Of a stretch of DNA of 64,000 nucleotides, positions 58,419 through 64,000 are shown in pieces. The position numbers and the translations under genes are program-made. How positions within the stretch are numbered: position 1 is the first letter of the stretch; every line of letters starts with the position of its first letter. The DNA lies in assembly GCF_000346465.2 (NCBI RefSeq), contig NC_034009.1:33769251-33833250 (forward strand), given 5' to 3'. This DNA is from Prunus persica (Eukaryota; Streptophyta; Magnoliopsida; Rosales; Rosaceae). Under the pieces are notes generated by a model. That model was given only the letters and a program-made list of their open reading frames with translations. It made no database searches and was not told where the DNA came from.

Positions 58419-59548
58419 TTTACTCTTGTTAACGTCTACTACGGCGCCTCTATCCATTTGTTTCGAACAGTCACATTAATCCTCCACGATTAAGAGAGAC
58501 TTGCAAGCAACTAGCATTAGTGCTCTATCTCTCTCTCTCTCTAACTTTCCTTGTCTTTTTTTCCTTATTGTTTTTCTAATTTGTTTTTTTTACTTTCGTT
58601 CAACCTTGTTTTTGTTGTTGTCCAATGTCTGCTGTATTTGCATGCATGCTGTAACGACTTCAGTTAATTTGAGGGAAATTTTCATTCAATTTATTGCATT
58701 CTTTTATGTCAAGTTAATATACTACCACATTTAATGATTTTTTCACTCTCCTTTTGTCTATTTATAGTTTATTTTATTTTATTTTTATTATTAAAAATTT
58801 AGAGAGAGGGAAGGCTACCCCATCCCATAACAGCGGAAGTCTTAACCCTTTTTTTGTTTTTATATATTATCCACACACAAAAATTGTTTGCAAAAAAAAA
58901 AGTGAAAAAATCAGCTCCCTTTTATATTTTAAAACCCTTTTACTAATAACATATAAGGAAATATAAACGAACAATAATGAGTGGGGAAATCAACTCCTAA
59001 ATTAAATTGATGCATATAGATACAGTATGATAATAAGTAATAAATAAAAGCACAATTATTACTGCGTTATGGTTTTTGGGGCAACCAAAAGTTAGAATGG
59101 GCCAATGCCAAAGTTGAACTTCTTACTTACTGATGTAGGGCCCAATGGGCCCAAAAGGAGCGTTATTGTACGAAGAAAGATAATTTTATTTTCCAAATAT
59201 TTGTTATAATGAAAAATATAGAAGAAAAAAAATGAAGTTTCAGTTCAGATTGGAAAAGTTATTACAGCTAAGGTACTTTAAAAAAGACGGATTTATCATA
59301 AGTAACACAAAATATAGAAAAGAAATGAAGTGAACAGAAGTTGGAGGTAACGTTTAATTCAAGTTTAAGGAAAAGTAGTAATACTAATATCACCGCGACG
59401 AAGTCAATTAAGGGAAATAAATAACAAATAAGTAAATAATAAGCCTCCAAATCCAAGTCTTGAAGCAGAAATTCAAACTTCTGAACCAAATCCACCCGGC
59501 TGCTTCAAACTAAGGTCCGTTGGTCCGGCAGGCATCAAGCAACCGTCG
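58419..59548. other. Intergenic region with MITE-end-like pieces
   Basis: Contains a TCTCTC tract near 58530. Two short pieces, near 58907-58921 (AAATCAGCTCCCTT) and 58978-58998 (GAGTGGGGAAATCAACTCC), resemble the ends of the MITE at 23066-23489. The last part is promoter/leader of the SH3P2-like gene. No gene seen. Confidence 0.4.
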
Positions 59549-62112
59549 ATGGAAGCAATCAGGAAGCTAAGAGATCAGGTTGCTAAACAGCAGCAGGTAC
59601 TCTCTCTCTCTTCCATTTCTCTCCGGAAAACGAAAAAGAAGAACAGTTCCGGTTTGATCGAATTTAAACTCTCTGTTTCCGGAATTTAATCTCCGCATGG
59701 GTATTAATATTAACAATAATCTGCGTGGATATGAGATTAGTGGAGCTATCAATGAATTTAGTTCAAGGTAATAATAATAATAATCTATAATTGTCTGAAT
59801 TGAATCGAATAGCATTTTACTAACTATGAGCTGTTTGGGGCTGTGGTGGCGGTGGCTGCAATGTTGTTGAATTTCTGAATTCTGAGCCAAGTGTTGTTTA
59901 TTACTTCATTTCATTTCTGAATTTAATATTTTTGGAAAGTAATTTGCTTTTGATTTTTGTTAATACTGTCAGGTTGTCTTCAAACAATTTTCTGGTGGCA
60001 TTTATGGGGGTTCGGATAATATTGTGCCAGATGAAACAGAACTCCAACAGCATCAAAAACTTGAGAGACTCTACATATCAACTCGTGCTGCCAAGGTTGC
60101 TACTCTTCTCTTCCTTCATTGTTATTATGACATCACATTACCTTAGTTGCCTCTATCTTTTTTTTTCCTTTAACAGCATTATCAAAAGGAGATTGTCCGT
60201 GGCGTGGAAGGTTATATTGTAACTGGTTCAAAGCAAGTTGAAATAGGTGTGTTATTTGAGATTTTTTTTGGGAATTTGGATACAAATTCATGTTAGTTTT
60301 ATCACTTAGTATGCATAAAACTTTTTCAACAGGTACCAAGTTATCAGAAGATAGCAGGAAATATGGTGCTGAAAAAACTTGCACCACTGGCAACACATTA
60401 TCGAGAGCTGCACTGAGTTTTGGAAGAGCTCGTGCCCAAATTGAAAAAGAGTGTGGAATTCTACTGAAAGCCCTTGGCACACAGGTTTAAGTGAAGTTCA
60501 TACTATGAATATTAAGTGAAAATCAAATGCATTATATTGAAGGGGGCCGGTTTGGTACATGAGGAAATTTAAACTGTTGCCATATATTGTGTGCATTTGA
60601 TTATTTGGCAATAAGTTCACAGAATAAATAGTTTCCATTTCCATATTGTGGTTGAAGAACTGGACTTTTGTTGTGCTGTGTGCTTATTCTTAGGCATCTT
60701 ATGACAAACTGGTATCACTATTTTTCTCTATAGGTTTACATAATAACTTTTTTCCATGGTTCTCAATTTGTTTGTCTAGGTTGCAGAGCCTTTAAGAGCA
60801 ATGGTAGTGGGAGCGCCCTTGGAGGATGCTCGACATCTTGCTCAACGATATGCTAGAATGCGGCAAGAAGCTGAAGCTCAGGTATATGCAGTATCTGCTG
60901 TTTCCTTCCAATGTTTACTACATTGAGTTTTTATGTTACATGCTGATCATATTTTTACTGAATGGACTTCTTCTTTTTCTTTTACCGTTGCTTGTTCTAT
61001 CTACTTCTGTCCAGTTTGAAGCTTTGGTTTTTAATTACTCCTACAACTTTGTCCATGTATACTAACTTGCACCCAGATAGGCTGTAGATGTTTCCAGACG
61101 CCAAGCCAAAGTACGAGAATCTGCTGGTAGTGCCGATATTATCATGAAACTAGAAGCTGCTGAAGCCAAGCTTGAGGAACTAAAGTCTAACGTTGCAATA
61201 TTGGGAAAAGAAGCTGGTGCAGCAATGGCTGCTGTTGAAGGTCAACAACAGAGATGGACTCTTCAGCGGCTTCTTGCAATGGTAAAGCATTTCCATCCCC
61301 TTCCTATTTAAGGCCTTGGCCTGTCCTAGTTACAAGATTGGAAGGAAATTAATTTTTTAAGTATGTCATTTTTTGTCCCCATTCAAGGTTGAAGCAGAGC
61401 GCAACTATCATCAAAACGTTCTTCAGATACTTGATCAACTTGAAGGCGAGGTATGAATTATCCTGGAATAGTCCTTTTAGTGAGGCCATGGGCAAGACGA
61501 TGTTTTTCCCAATTCAATTGGTTGTATATTATTCTATTGACAATTTGACACTATTTGTTGCACAGATGTTGTCAGAACACCAGCGAATTGAAGCATCACC
61601 TAATCCCGCTACAGAGAACACTATGCCTCCCCCACCATCATATGAAGATCTCAGCAATAACTTTTCTTCTGAAACCTATGATGAATTGACAGACATCAGG
61701 GACTATTTCTTAGGAGAGGTATTTTTATGTTAATGTGGTTGATGCTAAGTTTTAGTCTGTTGAACTCTTTAGTTTCTACTAATTGTTTCTTTTTTTCACC
61801 TACTGCAGGTTATGTACACGTTTCAAGCTGTGACTGATGTGGAGTTGAGTTTGTCTTTTGGGGATTATGTCGTTGTCCGGAAGGTTCTGCCATTCTTCTT
61901 GCTTCATTTGAATGCTGTTTTGTTATGTTCTCAATATACCCCATTCATGTCTGGCTTGATTTCTCTCATTGAAGTTAAATGTTGTGGTGGAGCAGGTGGC
62001 AAACAACGGTTGGGCTGAAGGTGAATGTAAGGGAAAAGCAGGTTGGTTCCCGTTTGACTATGTAGAAAGGCGGGAGCGTGCTCTTGCTAGCAAGGTGGCT
62101 GCAGTCTTTTAA
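59549..62112 (+). CDS. SH3P2: SH3 domain-containing protein 2-like (BAR-SH3)
   Basis: Membrane-remodelling adaptor. Arabidopsis SH3P2 binds phosphoinositides and ATG8, helps autophagosome formation, and works in clathrin/ESCRT trafficking and cell-plate growth. Ten exons: 59549-59596, 59973-60095, 60177-60246, 60333-60484, 60780-60881, 61081-61281, 61388-61450, 61566-61718, 61809-61883 and 61996-62112; 367 residues, the family length. The BAR domain covers about 1-270 (MEAIRKLRDQVAKQQQ at the start, then VFKQFSGGIYGG and ARHLAQRYARMRQEAEAQAV). A linker with MPPPPSYEDL precedes the SH3 domain (305-356) with YTFQAVTDVELSLSFGDYV, NNGWAEGE and GWFPFDYVE. All expected SH3 ligand residues (ALYDF-like, W, PxxY) are present in normal or near-normal form. 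SH3P1 and SH3P3 are close paralogues, but the length and start favour SH3P2. Confidence 0.93.
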
Positions 62113-63507
62113 ATCTATTGATTGCCTGTTTATTTGGCTTGGCTTGTGTCTGTGTTTCTGCACTAGAATTACGTAATTTGTCCAACTTTTTTCTATTCAT
62201 TTTAGGAACCAACGTTAGCTGGTTCCGCCTTGTATATGACCCAAAGTTGTTTCTACTGCTTTACATCTGCCTCACCAATATAAATGTTTCAGTTTTCTTC
62301 CGGAGATGCTGCGTTGGTTTTGTATCGAGAAATAAACAATAACCTGGAATTCTACTCAATAAGAGAGGCATTATACAACTAAGATTTTTCAACGCCATTG
62401 ACGGGAAGATCAAATTGCCCTGTAAGGATTGGCAACATGAGATGATATGAAAAAGGCCATCCAGCTTGAGATTAGCATGTGGAAAAAACAAATAGGACCC
62501 CCACGGCTGTGAACTTGGCCAGGCTGAAGATCAGATCGCACTAACTTAGCTCTGACCCAACTAAAAATAAGAATACACCATCCAGTCGACATTCACTGTA
62601 GGGTTTCTCATTTGGGGCGTTGACTCTTCCTGATATTCGTTCACACTTCACATCCATCGATCCACCAAGATTTTTGTTTTGGACTCTACCAGTCAAATTA
62701 TCCACCAAGGTGGTTGTTGATGTTTGTATTTCAACAATAAATTACGTGCGTTTGCAATGACGTTTTTGAGGCCATATTGTTGCATAAACCTGCACCTAGA
62801 CGACGGAATACCACATGGTAGTGAGGAGCAGTAATATTTTGACACGTGGAACAACATCATTTGAAACTTTGCTCCTCTGTAATGAGAAATGAGTGCCACT
62901 ATAATTTCTCGACCTAGACCCAAGTCTGCTAGAAGAAAGAAACCAAAAGAAGTTTCTAGTTTTGTAATGAAAGTGATGGTGCACTTGCCCGTGATACGAT
63001 ACGATACGACTGCGAAGTTGTGCCGCCTTGGAGAGTTCAGACAAAACAAGGGACCATCCCTTTTCCGCCTCTCTGTACTCAATCTTACCCACAACCAATC
63101 CGACTGTCACCATCATTTACCATCTACTCTGGTAGCTGGCTCTATTTAATGTTGCAATTTTCACATATTTTCAAAGCGAAATTGCACGTAAAATTTCCCC
63201 ACTTTCCAAATTTCATACATATTCCAAGAATTGAATGAAAAAAATGAAAAGTAAAAGACACACTGCAGTTGATATTTACAATGATAAACGCATTCTGCAA
63301 CAAGTACAAGGGCAAGAGAAGAAGGGTCTGATCCAGCTTAAGTACAAACCCCCTACCCCAACTGGGTTGTTGAAGGCTTCAAATGCTTGCCCATACAACA
63401 AGTGGGAAAAAAAGGATCCAACTAAGTAAACCGCAAAAAAAGACAAATAAAAATTCCATCCGCATGTTTAGATTAGCTTCAAAAAGATCTAGGGAACTGT
63501 GAAGCTA
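62113..63507. other. Convergent intergenic region between SH3P2 and the B-box gene
   Basis: The two genes face each other. The first and last few hundred bases should be 3' UTRs. The middle has only short frames without recognisable content. Confidence 0.4.
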
Positions 63508-64000
63508 TCAAAAAGGTCTGGACCTCCTGGAGCCAACAGATGGAGTACTGATCTGAGGAACTGTGAAGCTATCATCCCTCCACGTTCTGTTGTTGGCTTT
63601 CATGTTTGTACCATCCTTATTTAACCCAATGAGCTCACCACCCATCTGTGAGTATTGATGCAGAGGATTTGATGCTTGAGGAACCCAAATTCCCATATGT
63701 TCTGATGAGAAAGAACTCAGATTGCTTTCAAGATCAGCATCCATAAACGGCAACACCGTCTCATTATCAGCCTGCCATGATAAAAACACAATTTTCAGAT
63801 CCAGGCTAATCAATTAATTTACTAACTATAACATTAACAAAACCCAAATTTGGTAATTTCAAGATTAGTTCAATCAATGCAAACCTTACAGAAACCAAGG
63901 GGACCGGAAGAAAAATCAAGAAAGTCCTCAACATGCCAACCCGGAAGCGTCTCTATCAAGTACTCTGATATGCTACTCGTTGAACCACAACCAACCCCGT
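63508..64000 (-). CDS. B-box zinc-finger protein (BBX20-22 type), 3' end only
   Basis: The gene runs off the right edge. Two exons are visible on the minus strand. Exon 63885-64000 (partial) encodes STSSISEYLIETLPGWHVED and FSSGPLGFCK. The last exon, 63508-63771, encodes ADNETVLPFMDADLESNLSS to FTVPQISTPSVGSRRSRPF and the stop. Intron borders are AAG/GTTTGC and GCAG/GCTGAT. The ISEYLxETLPGWHVED block and the C-terminal FTVPQI...SRPF tail are typical of subgroup IV B-box proteins (BBX20, BBX21, BBX22), which act with HY5 in light signalling. The zinc-binding B-boxes themselves lie outside the window, so the exact member is undecided. Confidence 0.85.

Noticed and set aside
58501..58966. Hydrophobic frames downstream of the glycine-rich gene
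   Set aside because: They arise from T-rich sequence (long Phe/Leu runs) and lack any supporting feature.
1..64000. CRISPR array, prokaryotic operon or organellar insertion
   Set aside because: No spaced identical repeats with spacers, all genes have nuclear introns or nuclear-type structure, and no stretch resembles plastid or mitochondrial genes.

Overview
The window is nuclear plant DNA. Genes carry many GT-AG introns, introns and spacers are AT-rich, and the proteins are plant-specific (ARC6, a NACK-type KIN-7 kinesin, an LDL3-type demethylase, B-box factor). A nuclear-type tRNA-Glu and a Cassandra LTR are also present. I read it as a eudicot, most likely a woody Rosaceae species, but the family is an inference from general resemblance and was not tested.

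Layout. 1-4.5 kb is a decayed two-gene PIF/Harbinger transposon. Its transposase gene is split by a 1.27 kb non-autonomous hAT element. A Tourist-like MITE follows (4.8-5.1 kb). 6.5-14.1 kb is a long LDL3-type histone demethylase gene with an upstream ORF. 16.6-17.2 kb is a fold-back MITE, then a V-ATPase subunit c gene (17.4-18.3 kb) and a CGI-58-type alpha/beta hydrolase (19.7-22.7 kb). An intronless LRR receptor with a degenerate kinase domain is on the minus strand (24.3-27.7 kb). A tRNA-Glu(CTC) gene sits just upstream of ARC6 (29.2-32.9 kb), whose first intron holds a Tourist MITE. A KIN-7 kinesin converges on ARC6 (33.2-38.0 kb). 39-43.7 kb is a transposon-rich gap: one hAT element, a hAT nested in a hAT, a Cassandra solo LTR carrying 5S-like sequence, and a very short poly(A) retro-insertion. 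Then come an intronless EF-hand/TPR/zinc protein (44.2-46.6 kb), a small secreted-peptide candidate (47.7-48.0 kb), LTV1 (48.8-50.9 kb, minus), a TMCO4/DUF726 hydrolase-like gene (51.6-56.4 kb), a glycine-rich secreted protein with an eight-cysteine tail (57.8-58.4 kb), an SH3P2-like BAR-SH3 protein (59.5-62.1 kb), and the 3' end of a B-box zinc-finger gene on the minus strand (63.5 kb to the window edge).

The genes are mostly housekeeping (chromatin, vacuolar proton pump, lipid metabolism, plastid division, ribosome assembly, autophagy/trafficking) and do not form one pathway. From memory, several neighbours have Arabidopsis homologues that also lie close together: ARC6 (At5g42480) beside a KIN-7 kinesin (At5g42490), the LRR receptor (At4g36180) near the DUF726 gene (At4g36210), and VHA-c (At4g34720) near SH3P2 (At4g34660). 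This suggests conserved microsynteny.

The best candidates for something undescribed are the 94-residue secreted-peptide precursor at 47.7 kb, the cysteine ladder of the glycine-rich protein, the relict exon duplication inside the DUF726 gene, and the three-residue kinase decay in the LRR receptor. Splice sites were placed by reading GT/AG borders and keeping frame and family similarity; no transcript data were available.
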